From Pleurotus djamor (Eukaryota; Basidiomycota; Agaricomycetes; Agaricales; Pleurotaceae), in assembly GCA_029747585.1 (NCBI GenBank), contig JAPEVF010000134.1, positions 1 through 64,000 on the forward strand: 64,000 bases of DNA. Direction: 5' to 3'. Numbering within the stretch: the first letter of the stretch is position 1; each line of letters starts with the position of its first letter. Shown piece by piece: positions 32,284-44,876 of the stretch. Both the position numbers and the translations under genes were made by a program. The notes under the pieces were generated by a model. The model saw only the letters and a list, made by a program, of their open reading frames with translations. It did not search any database and was not told the DNA's origin.

Positions 32284-33814
32284 ATGCTGCCGTCGCCACT
32301 CTTGAATCTTTCATCCCCCACCATGTCCTCACCCAACGATCAGTGCCCTTCCTATCAAACGCGATCAGCCGTCCAAATCGCTTGGAGCTGCATTACTATT
32401 ATTTTTGCATGTACATGGACGGCTGTCCACCCCAACGTTCCCTCGGCTCATATTTCCTCCAGCAAGTGGCGTATGGCGTGGAGACGCGTCAAGATGATGT
32501 TATGGACGATTTTATTACCGGATTTGATGTACGTGTGGGCTCTCAACCAGCGAGCGAATGCCCTCCGAGTATCCTTGGCCGCGAACGGTGCGCTATACCT
32601 ATCTTCATCTTCATGAAGGGACTGACATGTCGTTGATTTGGTTATATTCGGCAGTTAACAATGCTCGTAGCGTCTCTGAACCGTGCTCACCAAAAGAGAA
32701 ACGGCCTATACCCACCGACCAACTAGTGCCTAACTCGAGCCATGTCGATGTCGAGGTGGCTGGAAGCAGTCGTGTCCTTGAAGGTAGACCCTTTGCACAA
32801 CGGCGTCATACTAAGACTCATATCACCACAATAGGATATGAGTGGACATGCGCGCATTCATATTTCCTCCTCATGGGAGGTTTTGCAGTCGCTGATCCAA
32901 GTTACGACTCGTGGATACCCATCTCCGCGCACGACGTTTTGAACGGCAAGGTTCCGTGGCCGTCAGTCAAGGAGGCTGCTGTCCTCAATGGCGCCAAGGG
33001 CGAAAGTGTTGCAAAGATCTTCCTCACACTCCAAGTGACTTGGTTTGTCCTCCACTTTTTCTCCCGTCCCTTCCATCACTTTGTCATCACTGAACTCGAG
33101 TTCATGACTTGTGGATATGCGACAATCTGCTTAATGATGCATCTCAGTTGGTTTCGCAAGCCGTACGACGTTCAGCAACCAATTATCATTCCTGGATCCG
33201 CGGATATGTTGTCCAGCTTCGATCCCATCCATACTACCATCGAAGCTAAGGACTTCCTCAGTGGACGATGGGTTTTGAAAGCTCATTCACAAATAGTCGA
33301 TGACCTTTCTCTGTGTGCTCACGGCCCTCACTTCACTTGCGGTTTCTTGATAACTGATGCTGTCATGATGGGATGGTATCATGTTATGGGCTGCGTCTTC
33401 TACTTCGGCTATCCAACACGACTTGAATTGTTTTGGTGGTTATCTTCTTCCATATGTGTTTCTGTCCTCCCACCACTTTATGTCTTGCTTATTTTACTTG
33501 GAATTCGGTTATTTGGAAATACTCCACCCCGTCTCGCCCAAAAGGCCTCCGCCATTCTTGTACCTATCCTGTGTAATGCTTACATGTTGGGTTTCTCTTG
33601 GTTGATGCCTTTGCTCTTTTACGACACTTACCTCCATCAGCTACCCAAGTTGTCCCTTGGACCTCATACTTTCCTCACATCTAGAGCTGAATATCTACCG
33701 TATTTTTGTTGTTGTTATCACATATTTCCCCTCTTATATCACATTCCTCAGGTGCACTCTGGGCGATGGACCGTTCTCCAGGGAGGAAATGGTTATACCT
33801 GTGTAAGTGTTTAA
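32284..33814 (+). CDS. Multi-pass integral membrane protein of an agaricomycete-expanded family
   Basis: Function unknown. The gene resembles a common agaricomycete family with the N-terminal block TIIFACTWTAVHPNVPS and KWRMAWRRVKMMLWTILLPDLMYVWALNQRANA. An intron at 32588-32654 joins this in phase to NNARSVSEPCSPKEKRP, giving about 487 residues. Further landmarks are WTCAHSYFLLMGGF, ESVAKIFLTLQVTWFVLHFFSRP, ITELEFMTCGYA and a hydrophobic C-terminal half with several predicted membrane segments (VLPPLYVLLILLGIRLFG). The start could also be the ATG at 32323. The stop is at 33812-33814. Confidence 0.75.
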
Positions 33815-34124
33815 CTGGCGTCATTTACAGCAGTAACGGGGAAATGATCAAGTTAAAATAGAGAGATCGCGATGAAACGAGGATGTCAATATTGTCGTGT
33901 TCGGCCAGCCATTCTCTTCAACTTTCATCGTACACTTACTGCGTCACGGTTGAACGTTGAATGCTGAGGATGGAAATGAGTGTTCTATCGTCGCGTAATA
34001 GTGAAGAATGCAAGATGACGTTCTTCGCACCCCACCGAAGCTGGTTGGAAAACGCCTTGCTTGCAAAACAGGAAGAGCTGACCGTACTTGTTGTAGAAGA
34101 ATGTTGGAGACCCATTTAGCGCCC

Positions 34125-34830
34125 GAGCGCTTGAAACCGCCTCCAATGCTTGAAGTTGACTCCACCGAGCAGAAAGCACAAGAAAAAGCGGGATAAGCAG
34201 TCCAAGGAAACCTCATTGCGCATCATCAACGATGATCCTGACGATCAGGACATGTGGGTAGAAAAGAACATCGACATGGACGGCGAGCGCGTAAGTCATT
34301 TTATCCCATTTTTTCCTGAGACATAGCTTTAATGAACACCAGCATAGGCTCGAATTCCAGCCTCTATGACGGGAGGATGACAGTCGATCCTCACCAGCAA
34401 TCAATAATCCTATAGCAAAGTCTTTGAAGACCACCTTGACCGCCAACGCAGACGATGGTGCANCCCCCTTTATCGTCAAAGCTACCAACTGAATCAAAGT
34501 CGAAGATGGATGCCCAAGGGATGCCTGGATGCTGATGCCTGAACAGTCATCGTCGACCTCGGTGCTTTCGGATGATGATTCGTACATGGATGGACAACTG
34601 GGAAGAGAACCCTTTGGGAAGCTGTGGACTTTTTCTCTAGCCTCGGAACAGACAAACCCCGACGTCCTGATCCCGACAAGGTATGTCCCCCACCTCAATA
34701 ATGAGGTCACGACTAATTCCAGGCCTACTTCCACTAGGTTGCAATCCGCTCCCGTGAGTTCAACTGTGAACTCGTAACCGGGGAGGTGGGCTAAGAGAAT
34801 GCGACGCCGGCCAAGAAAACTCCATACTAT
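34125..34830 (+). pseudogene. Decayed fragment of a nuclear protein gene (possibly CwfJ/CWF19-like)
   Basis: Starts with the repeat shared with 31660-31850 (SLRIINDDPDDQDMWVEKNIDMDGE). Pieces in shifting frames follow: DAWMLMPEQSSS, FGKLWTFSLASEQTNPD and AIRSREFNCELVTG. The order recalls the region before the CwfJ domain in fungal CWF19-like splicing proteins, but this is a tentative recollection. Stops, an N at about 34463 and lost frames make it non-functional. Confidence 0.45.
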
Positions 34831-35430
34831 ACACCGAAGAACTGGGGAAGCTTTTGGAGACTTCTGCCAGTGGACCTGAAGACAAGGATATCAGTTACCG
34901 AGCATGCACTGAAGCACTCATCGGCCTCTCGTCGTCCTCCTCAAAACTCTCAAACGGTGGGAGCGACCTCGGTTTGCGCTGATATCGAGGATTGGTGCGT
35001 AGCGTCTCTTCAGTCCGACTTGTCATGGTTGTATTGATCCAGCCGCTAGTCACCAAAGACGAGTTCGACGTCAAAAATAATCTAAGACTTAACTGTAACG
35101 CGCGACAGGATACGCAATAGGATACCCAGTTCCATCGATCCTCTTCCAGCCACGATCTCACATATCGCAACACACGACGAATCATTTAGACTTGGAAAGA
35201 AACTCGAGATGGTAAAAATGCAGGTGGGAAGCCGGTTTCTATCCACGAACGATACATTACTGAACAGCTATGCTAGTCCGAAGTCCACATTGCCCCTCAA
35301 GGCCTCAACGCCCCACCGTCGACAATGTACCTACCACTGTCAGGATTCAATCCAGGCTTCCCTCAGTTCACTCGTACCTGCCACAGATTTCAGTATTCAA
35401 ACTGGATTTACATTCATCAGCCATCTTCCT
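34831..35430. other. Spacer and 3' tail of element E
   Basis: No gene recognised. 35209-35430 is probably the downstream tail of the minus-strand element E and shares short matches with the tail of element D. Confidence 0.35.
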
Positions 35431-35800
35431 CGTCGGCCACGGCCACGAACACAGAAACTCTCCCCGAAGGGATCATCCATGTGTCATGAACCGATTACAG
35501 AAAGGCCCCATCGAGTCATCCGTTGTCGATACCCTCGCATCCAACATCGTTGGGTCTTGAGAGCAAGGATATCGAGGCAGGACCAAGATGGTTGCGGAAG
35601 CGGTAGCGCTCTGTAAGCTAATCGCCAAGCGCCAAGTCAGTATCAAGTTTGCTGAAATAGAACAGATAGAAAAGTACTCACACTCAGAAGAGTGAGGAAT
35701 CATTGCCGTCGACATGCTCGCTCTTATAGTGCGCACCACCCCACTGTGGTTGTGGTTGACCAGGGGAAAATGCTGCACTGTCGCTTGGTGAGTTGCGCAC
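35431..35800 (-). ncRNA. Structured-RNA element E
   Basis: Minus-strand copy closest to D. TATAAGAG at 35728-35721. Exon 1 with CACTC-TTCT-GAGTG abuts donor G at 35681. The intron is 35681-35618, and the body runs from 35617. The closing helix CGATATCCTTGC (35574-35563) pairs with GCGAGGGTATCG (35538-35527), with one substitution relative to D that keeps a G-U pair. The small hairpin here is CCC-TTCG-GGG, a classic stable tetraloop, followed by GAGTTTCTGTGTTCGTG. It is divergent from X3, about 180 bp apart. Confidence 0.62.
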
Positions 35801-35896
35801 GCGTTGTTATGGTTTATTTATTTCACACAAGCCCAAAACGGATTGAGCGCCAACCGGAAGCGCTGAGATACCTCTTTCCTTCCTCCCACCATCACC

Positions 35897-36750
35897 ATGA
35901 GCACCAGCCGCGCGAGACCTGTCACTGTCGTTCCCGCCGACTACCACCACGGTCCCATCAGGCTCAAGCACTACGGGCGGATCGTTCTTGCGTGCATCGC
36001 TAGCATCCAGCTTCACTCGGGTGGCCTGTTCTTGCCTCTTCGCCTCGAAATCGCCCACGCGTTCGCCCAGAGATACTGTTTCTTGTTCACCTATCATCCT
36101 CGGCGCATCGTCAATATGGCTCCTGGGTGGTTCTCGCAGGCTCAGAACTTTATACTCCAGGCTATCAAGGATGTCTTTGAGCACGTTCACCCCGTTCCAG
36201 ACTTTCTTGAGCATCCCCGGTACAAGGTAAGTAGAATAGCTGTGTATATGTATACTCGCCATATTGACATTGATGCCTTCTGTCATTAGCTTGTTCTTTA
36301 CGCCCTGTCCAGGAGCTCCATTCGCGCAGAACTCTGTGCCCTTCTTCGCGATAGAGTCCACATCGAGTTTACCCACAGCGTTCGAGCCAACTCGGAGTCC
36401 TGGAGAGATCGGTTCCAGCCCGACTATCAGGAGAATGTTCTGGCCGACTGCTGGATGGCGTTTATCACCTGCATCTCTGAGCACTCCCCCGACAGAGCTC
36501 GCTTCTTTCTGGTCCGATTCCTGTCTCCGTTCATCCACCATATGTACTCCGCCAACCTCGATGTTTCCTTGTGCGTCACTCGGTTCTCTGTTCCTCTTAC
36601 CCTTCCCTTTTCTCGAGGCGTTTTCTTCATTTTTTTTTGTACAGAACACCCGAAGGATTAGCTAGACGCGCGCTGGCATTGCATCGCGACGGGCTTGGTT
36701 CCCAGGATCATGCACTTCACGGTCATCCTGCCCAAGTCCAAACGGCGTAG
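35897..36750 (+). CDS. Orphan protein X3 (family X), short form
   Basis: Three exons (35897-36226, 36290-36570, 36645-36750) give 238 residues in one clean frame. It is the best-preserved short member of the family. Exon 1 has YHHGPIRLKHYGRIVLACIASIQLH and RIVNMAPGWFSQAQNF. Exon 2 starts LVLYALSRSSIRAELC and has ENVLADCWMAFITCISE and RFFLVRFLSPFIHHMYSANLD. Exon 3 is TPEGLARRALALHRDGLG and stops soon after, lacking the long basic tails of X1 and X2. Function unknown; no signal peptide or membrane segment. Divergent from element E. Confidence 0.7.
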
Positions 36751-37623
36751 ACCTTCACGAGTTCTGTTGTTCCGCCACGCCAGTCATCCTCGACGTTCCT
36801 CGCCTGATGCGTACGTGTTTCTCACTCTGCCATCACAATGCCTTGCCACCGCCCGTTACTGGTCCTCGTCGTGTTTCCCATCAATACGGTGCATTCAAGA
36901 CATCTCGCTGGGACTCAGTGACGCGTTTTGGACGCGTTGGGAACCTGCAAGTCACTGAGTTCATCTTCATAATGCTTGGGGTTGACACCAGCCCCCCGAT
37001 GCCATGTCTTGTCTACTGTCGATCTTGGTAAGTCAACGAACTCCTTCGAGACACATGCATCATTGATCTATTCCCGCGGTAGGTACGCAGGCAATCATTG
37101 ACACGGACAACTTGGCGTTGGCGTTGCGACCACCGCCTCCTGGTAAGTGATTTCCAGTGGCAATTTTCCACGGGATTTCTATCTTTATACTGACGAGAGC
37201 GATGCCATTAGTGACCTATCACAATTAAGTACCATTGACCGGTGCTGTAGGTTGCGGTGGGTCACACTCTCACACTTGGATGGGCCTCTACGTCCAGCGC
37301 CGCCGCCCAACGTTCAACGATCCCTTTCTTTCTTCCTTCATCTGTCAACTTGGCTGGCCAATTTTTGGTACTTTTACTGGAGCTGGAGCTTGGGTTTTCA
37401 CCCTATTTTCTTTCTCTTCTTCTCCCTTCGTTCTCGGGCGCCTTATCCTCGGTCGTCATCTCGTTACGCAAGGCACTGATCCAACGCTGGATTGACGAAG
37501 GACTGGACGGCCGTTTTCTTTCCTTCCGCTCCTTTCTCGAGGTTGGTCAACAATTTTCCCTTTGAGAATAACTCTCGTAACACCCCATTGCTCTACACTC
37601 TGTCATCTAGAACACCTTGGACA
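36751..37623. other. Intergenic region
   Basis: No recognisable gene. The first 100 bases may be former coding sequence after the X3 stop, since an open stretch continues briefly. The rest precedes the membrane-protein gene and includes pyrimidine-rich sequence. Confidence 0.35.
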
Positions 37624-38916
37624 ATGCTCACTCTATCCACGCTCGTTTTGTCTTGGCTTTTCGGTTCTTTCTTCATCTCTGGAACTTTGGCTTCCTTGGT
37701 TAACAGCACCATCGATGATACCCTTGGGAGTTTCAGCTTTCGATACTCCCCGCAATGGTCGTTGGGTAGTGGCGGTATCCCTTGCCGGACCTGTTCTGCG
37801 GAACTTGATTCGAGCAGGGCTTACGCGGGAACCTGGCATGAAGTGACATACAATGCTATTCCCGAAGAAGGTCCTGCACCTATCGCGTCTGTATCGTTTA
37901 CTGGTGAGGCTGCATCTCAATTTCTTCCGGAAGTCTAAATACCAATATCGGTCCATAGGGAGCGCGGTGTACATTTATTGTATCCTCGGGCCAACGTCTA
38001 CTGTCGCTACGGATATGGTATTCCTCCTTGACGACGTCCAGGTTGGATCCTTCCTGCGAGGGGCAATACCCAGCGATGAAGCCTGGCAATTCGATGTCCC
38101 TGTGTACGCCAACGCCTCCATTCCGAATGGGCTCCACACACTCGCCATCCAGAGCGGCAGCAATACTGTGAATTCTTCAATCATTCTTGATTATGTTGTT
38201 TATACGTACGTTAAATCTTCATTGCCTTCTTCATTCCGTTCCGGATAACTTGCCATGTACTCATCACATTGTCTACCCTTCGCATCAGGCATGAATCTCA
38301 GAACGATGAGAGTGAAAAAGCCACTGTAATTGCAGAAGCTGCGGTTGTCTCAGTTGGCGTAACCCTCACCGTCGTAGCCATCATATACTTCCTCTTCATC
38401 TGTATCCGCAAACGACGGTGCTCCAGAACCCCCGCCTGGTACTCTGACAACGAGAAATACCAATACGCGTCCGACTCCGAATACAGAACTTCCAAAAGGA
38501 TCGTTTCGCTCACCCGACCATTGTCTAAATTCTTTGCTCAAGATCCTGGTCACGTCATCATCCCTCCGTCTCGCTCTTCCTCTACCAGGCACCTTGTGTC
38601 TGTCCTAGATCATCCACAGGTAGTAGTCGTTGACAAGGAAAAGCATGACTCTCAGGGATCCTCGATGACGTCGATTTCACGGCCGTCCTCGCCTAGCGCG
38701 TATCGTGCTGGAGCCTCAGGCGGGAGTAGTATCCATGCATCCGAGTGCAGTAGTTCGTCGGCATCCTCAGAGAAAACTCAAATCTCGCGCCTCCACTATC
38801 AAAGACCCTCTAATCGGGGTTCGGACGAGGTCGAGTTTCCACCCCCAATTTATAGCTCCAAGCCTGACCATGGTCAAGGGCCTCTACATGTTGTCAATGG
38901 ACCCTTTTCTAGCTAA
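37624..38916 (+). CDS. Single-pass type I membrane protein with a secreted ectodomain
   Basis: About 384 residues from exons 37624-37903, 37959-38205 and 38289-38916. The N-terminus MLTLSTLVLSWLFGSFFIS is a signal peptide. The ectodomain (about 25-190) contains SFRYSPQWSLG, SGSAVYIYCILGP, VFLLDDVQVGSF and LHTLAIQSGS. This pattern is seen in the jelly-roll ectodomains of many basidiomycete membrane proteins. One membrane helix, VSVGVTLTVVAIIYFLFICI, is followed by basic RKRRC and a long Ser-rich cytoplasmic tail with PPP and SS clusters. A sensor or cell-wall-linked role is inference only. Confidence 0.75.
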
Positions 38917-39153
38917 ATGACACCTCCATTGCCCATCCATCATGATCTGTCGTACGATTCTCTGTGCTCTCTTTTTCTTCGTCAGACATTCGTTACATTA
39001 TTTATTTGCGCTACTTATACCAATAATAAGTAGCTACACCCGAACATTCGTATCGTACAATAGGTCATAATAGGTTACAAATACTACAAGAAATGGTATG
39101 TAAATAATAGATTGAACATCGTTCAACGGACGACGTTGAACTTCCAAAATAGT

Positions 39154-42100
39154 TCAATCATCGGAGTGTCCTCCCAAAATCCCGCTGACTTCGTCTTCCT
39201 CTTCGGAATCATCGTCCATGAGCGAGTCGTTCCCTGTGGCAGTACTTCCGAAAGCACGTCTTACAAAGGAATTGGGATCACCAGATTCTGCTTTGACTTG
39301 GATACTGATAAGGAAAGCGGTGAGCTTATCACATTAACTGCTGTAATAAATGCAAGTACCTCGGGGAACGCCTCTGTCTTCTTGGGACAGGCGTCGGAGG
39401 TTCGTCGTCGTCTGAACTAATCTCAATGACTTCCTTAGGTTGAGACGCACTAAGAGCCACAAGTGAATATGCATGTAACGAATGAGGAGAGGTGGAACAT
39501 ACGCCGCTCTCTGGGGTCTGGTTGATCGCATGGGAGGAGGGGGGATTTCTTGGATTTCGTCATCTGAGTCAGAGTCTGTGTGTGAGATTCGAGGTTTCCT
39601 GAGAGCAAGAAGTGAGCACATCGAGATGCGTTATACATGATAGACATCAGCGTACTTGGCTCCGGTTCTTGACCTGGTACTCCTGCTTGTGGCTACAGAC
39701 GTGGCATCACCACGATCAGTAGTCGTGCTGATTATACTAGTGGACCGCCTATACAAAAGTTAGACGACCAACAAGACTCCATTCGTGGAATGGGAGGCTT
39801 ACCGCTTCTTTCCTATGTATGGTTTGACATCCAAATCCGACCCTCCTTCGTCGAGGGGGATAACATCATCCAAATACTCAAAGAGGTCCTCAAGTTCGAC
39901 CAGTTTGCGGTACTCTGCTTCCGTAAAACCGTCCACCAAATCCGCATACTTCGCACAGAAGATGTTTTCAAATTTCAAGATGGCATTCTTGATCGCAGCT
40001 TCCTTGAAAGGCCGGCGCTAGAGATGTGAGGAGACGCTTAGTCGAGTGAGCTCACTATAAATAAAGGGAAAGTCACACACCGTCGTCAACGCATTGAGAA
40101 AGACTCGTATAGTCCGAAGCGTGAGTAGGTCTGCTTCATCGGGAAGATAAAGTTTCAAGAAACACTGTGTCAAGGCTTTGATATCTTCCTCTGAAAGAAA
40201 TATTGTTTGGACCAAACGAGCGTGGAAGAGATTCGTGATGATACGCACTGGTAAGCTCCGACTTGGAATCAGCAAGGTCATGCAGTATGTTCTTGGCGAG
40301 CTTGAGGTGTATCTCTTCATCGATGGTTTGATTAGAGTCCGAGCTTACAAGAAGTATGTTAGACGAGCGCGCTGGGACCAAATGAACACCACACTTAAGC
40401 CTGTTAGGGTTCATCCATTCCAGCATCATCAAAGCTATCGTCATTACAGGCACCAGGTCGTCGGGATCGTCTATTTCCTGTCGCAAGGCACTGAATTTCT
40501 TGATCGTGCTCATGAAGATCTAGTTACAGTGTTGAATAGGCGAAAAAGGGAGGGAAAGCTACGGTGCGAACCTGCCGAAGATTATCTTGGTTTTCAGACG
40601 AAACGGAGCTGTAGGCACTGAAGAAGTAAGCAAGACACTGCTTGAGCTCTTGGTTGTCTGAAGTATCCGATGAAAAATAACAATGGGCCAGCTGCCCGAG
40701 AACCTAAAGGGGTTGAGATGAGGAGACTCGTACGATAGAAAATGTTGAATGTACCGTCAGGTCAGTTATCATCCCCGCCAGGATTAGTTTTGCCAGGCCC
40801 ATGCAAATAAGCGCCTGTAAGGTATCTTCTTCTTTCGAAGATGCCTCTGAGAAACCTGTTTCTTGGAGGCCATAAAGGAGGGCAGCCTGGGTCTCCTCCT
40901 TCAACAGACATCATCAATGGGGTGAATCGGTAACACGATATCAGCTACGTACGCGTTTTTTATCATTGAGAAACTGAGACTCATAAGTCATTACAATGTC
41001 AAAAATGAGCGACTTGAGACGAATTTTCAGGGCGGTGGGGTTCTTCGACTTGAACTGTTTGACGAAGAGTTCGAATGTGTCTTTTGCTAGCTTCTGCAGT
41101 AAGCGACGGCATCGTCAATGAAGGTAAGGAAATCAAAGGGAGGAAAACATGACGAACGGGGGATATCAAGCTGCACAGACCGAGGGCCGCTAATCCCTTT
41201 TCCCGGAAGTCTACGTGTTCCCTCAGGACCGATGGAACAATCAAGTCGTGCAGAACACCGTCAAGAGTGGAATTGTTCTCTAAAGTCTGAATCAAGAAAT
41301 GTGAGACAGCACGAGGACGATGAGCATCTTACACACCCCGTTTACGCGTTCTAACATGCCAATGCAGAGAAGTAGACATCTAGTGTCGATATCGTCCTTT
41401 TCAAGATCATCCCGGCCGTTGAGTGTCACTCGTGGGGGCTTGGTAGCCACCGGAGTCGCTTGGAGATCGTCAGAACTTGGTGGCTGATCAATAGATGGAT
41501 GTAAATGTAACGCAAATGAAAAAAAGGATGTTACGCACTGCAGGCGCTTCAGTTTCTTCCACATCAGGGGCGATCCGAAGGTCATTTATCGTCTCAGTGA
41601 CCAAACGAATTAAGTCACTCTCGCTGTTTGAAAGTTCTCGCAGGAGATCCAAGCAAGGTGCCAATAGACAGGACGGCAAAGCCCTCTGAGCCATCATTTG
41701 TCCTGGTACAATGTGAGCAAGATGAAGGAAGAGAACAAAGAAGAAATTGGGTACGAACGGACAAGTGAAAACATCCTCCTCCTCCCAATCTCGTCCGCAT
41801 AGTCCAGTTGTGTCGCGAGCCTGAGCATCTCAACGATGATGAGCTCTTTTTCCGTCCGTTCGTCTTCATCGCCATCCTTGACATCATCGGTCAAGTCAAT
41901 GACAACTGCTGCGTTGGGGTCCTCTGGCTCCAGGGAATTATACGCCCTTTGGAGACGGCGGACCAAGGTATCAATCACAGGCAAAGTGTTCTCAAGGCGC
42001 GCATGTAGTTTGTCGTTCTTGCAGTAGTCAACAAAAATACGGACGAGAGAAACCGTTTCGGAGCTGGGCTTTTCCCAATAGTCGTCTATATGGCGGTCAG

Positions 42101-43447
42101 TGAATATCCCGAAATGTGTGCAGGCAATGGTTCTACCTCCGCTGAAGTCAAGCGACCTCAAGATCTCTGGTCTTGTCTTGAAGATACTCATGACGGCTTT
42201 GTCGGCGACAGTACCCTCACCCAAATCGAATAAACCGAGGAAATTGAGCAGACTCCCTCGGAGGGTCAAAGCAGCAGGGTCCACGCTGCCTTCGTTTTCT
42301 TCTTTTTTCAGAGGATCTGCAGGCGTGGCTTCATCTGGCTTCACTACTACACACGGAACGGACTCAAGCCATCTGCACATCAACATGGATGCGGCGTCTT
42401 GGACGTGAGTGTCCCTATCGCCCAAACCCTCGTTCACGATTTGTTCTCTCTGCTTGATCGTCATTGTGCGTGGATGGGTAGGACCCATCACAACGTCACC
42501 CTTTTCATTTCGCGCGTTGATATTCGACGCCAACACGTTCGAAAACACCATCTTCCGCATTGTGAGGTCCGTGTCCCGCATGCGATCCAGAATATACGGT
42601 AAAGTCTCCCTATCGACGAGGAGGTTGAGCAAGGCTGCTCGCCGCACTTCGGGTGCAGGGTCTTCGGACAAAGCTTGAACAATCATCTCTAAACCACTGA
42701 GTTCATCAGTGGGTACTTCCTCTGGGTCTTCGGATTCGACGAGGCGCGAGAGGGCGATGACTGCCTGGACGCGTACGGGGGTCTCCTTGTCATAGACTCT
42801 GGCGCGCAATGCTTGGTGGAGAGCCGTGTAATCATCGGCACTGAAGTATTTGCCGTAAGAGAACTTGACACGGGCATTGAAGACAACGACGTACTCGAGT
42901 TCGCCTAGATGCGCAACCATTTCCGTCACAAACTGCAGAACGCGATAGCGAACATTCTTGTCTTTGGCTTCGAACCCCTCGAGGAGCTTTCTCAGCAGCT
43001 TCGTGGTGAAGCGAAAGGCTCTCGTCTCTGTGTCATCCTTCGTTTGTTGCCGCTCCTCCAAGGCTAGTCAAAGTCAATCAGAAGTCAAGCAGGGTACCGT
43101 AGAGTAAAGAGCTCGCCTTTTCCATTCACATGCTTGATGTATGCCCCCACAAACTTGACAACGTTGTCAGCTGGTTTAACTCCTTTCTTACACTCGAGAC
43201 ATCTCAGCATCATAGAAAGAAACGTGTTGGAGAACGCCGTCTCCCCAACATTCTTGAAAGAATCTCTCCCCTTCCTCTTCACGGTCTCCACAAAAGTCGC
43301 GGCTTCTGCATGGATTTTGTATAGATGAGTGCAGTTCTTTTGATGGTTGGTGACAGAGTCCTGGGCTTCGTTGAATATGCGGTGAATAGAGTCGAGAAGC
43401 TGTTTCATAGAGTCGTCACCAGTTTCTTCAAATGTGCGAGCGGGCAT
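39154..43447 (-). CDS. YCG1: Condensin complex HEAT subunit CAP-G/Ycg1
   Basis: Non-SMC condensin subunit that binds DNA with its kleisin partner and compacts mitotic chromosomes. Minus-strand, many introns, from MPARTFEETGDDS (43447) to SGILGGHSDD (stop 39156-39154). N-terminal part: ILGKMPARTF-type start, FNEAQDSVTNHQKNCTHLYKI, FSNTFLSMMLRCLECKKGVKPADNVVKFVGAYIKHV. Then HEAT repeats (KNVRYRVLQFVTEMVAHLGELE, DKETPVRVQAVIALSRLVESED, EVRRAALLNLLVDRETLPYILDRMRDTD, MTIKQREQIVNEGLGDRD). The C-terminus is acidic and disordered (SDSDDEIQEIPPPP, DDDSEEEDE). Total length is around 1000 residues, as expected. One of the clearest calls in the window. Confidence 0.93.
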
Positions 43448-44876
43448 GCTCGCTGGCAAAATTCTTGACGGCAGCGATTCCTGAAAAACAAAGCAACGCG
43501 AACCCTTGGGTCCTTGGACAATGGATTCGCGCACGCGCCAGACACGTGACACAGGGGGACTGGAGGGTTTCTGAGGTATTCGCCATCACATCTTGCTCAC
43601 ATCTTGTGATACCAACTACAACGTAGGTATGCAGACAGGTAATGACAGAGAGATTATCTTCTTACAAATATTGGAGCAATTAATCGTTACATTAGATGCT
43701 CGGGTACACTTTTTCACCATTTGGACACCTTGCCACCGTTGAAATCCGACCTTCATCCCAGGCTCGCTATTTTCCAGCTTGGACACCAAACATATGAGCT
43801 ACCCGTGGATGCCTTATCAACGCCACTCCGATCCTAATCCTTGTCGAGCACACATATGGGAGTGAGATTCCGCCGCGGGTTTTGGAGGGACGGTTCAAAC
43901 CAATCTCTATCAACAACGCTCATATAGTGACGATGCTGATGATGCCAGCGTAACTCAAACCATACCAATCCGATGCGGTAGCCTGCGCATGTCAGCGTCC
44001 TTGGGGCGCTCCAAACGGCCCTGCCCACCCGACGATGCTACGGGCAGCACACTTCGGGTGATACGTAAATGTCTGCCTTCCAGTAATTCACCTCTGCGTG
44101 TGAAGGAATGATCAATTGGCCAACTCGAACTACCCCCTCGCTTTTGCAGCAGGACTCCTTCTTCCCATCGTAATGCCAACGCCTTACGTTCACCGCCACG
44201 TTCAGCGAATACACAGCTGGACTAGCGACGAATACGGTCGAAGTCCTCTGTTCAAAGGTTGTACTTAAAGGTGCGCAAGTTTAAATATCCAAGCGGTGAT
44301 CGATCCACTCACTACCAGGTGTGACCGTCATAAGAACAGCCCTGGCTGGTGATGACGTCCACTGAACCAAGAGTCTGGACGCTCAAGCGCTCAGTGTCCT
44401 CATTCTTCTCTAATATGCAAAGTTGATCCTTGGTAGCCTTGCCCGCAGGTAAGCCGAAATCGCGGCCTCCCATGACTATATCTTATCAGATAATTCCCTT
44501 GATCACCTTCGCTGTAACAGCATATCCCATTCTTCAGTGCTTCCTTTTGGCCTCGTTTTTTACAGTAAGCGTCATCCTGGGAGCGACAGACTCACTTTTG
44601 GTTACACCTTCGTCGTAACCATGTGCATCCGTTGAACACGACATTTCTTCATCCCCGTTTACAGTACGCTGGTCTATTCTTAGTTCACATTCGTTATCTG
44701 ATAACCCCACCCCCAGCATATCAATTTTCTTCTAATCCCGCTGTTTAGGTTACTTCTATTGACCAGGTGGCATATCCTTAGAGCCTGGGTTGTTAATATG
44801 ACATCTTACGTTCTCTAGAAATGTATAAAGTCAACGAGCCTGAGTCCTGCATCCCAGCTTCCTTCCCGGTCGCAAG
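43448..44876. other. Intergenic region between CAP-G and the ferric reductase
   Basis: About 1.4 kb between two divergently oriented genes. No recognisable coding exon or RNA. It must hold both promoters. No GATA-type cluster that I could defend. Confidence 0.4.

Noticed and set aside
43832..44180. Overlapping minus-strand open frames upstream of the ferric reductase
   Set aside because: No recognisable domain, no consistent exon joints, and composition like non-coding sequence.
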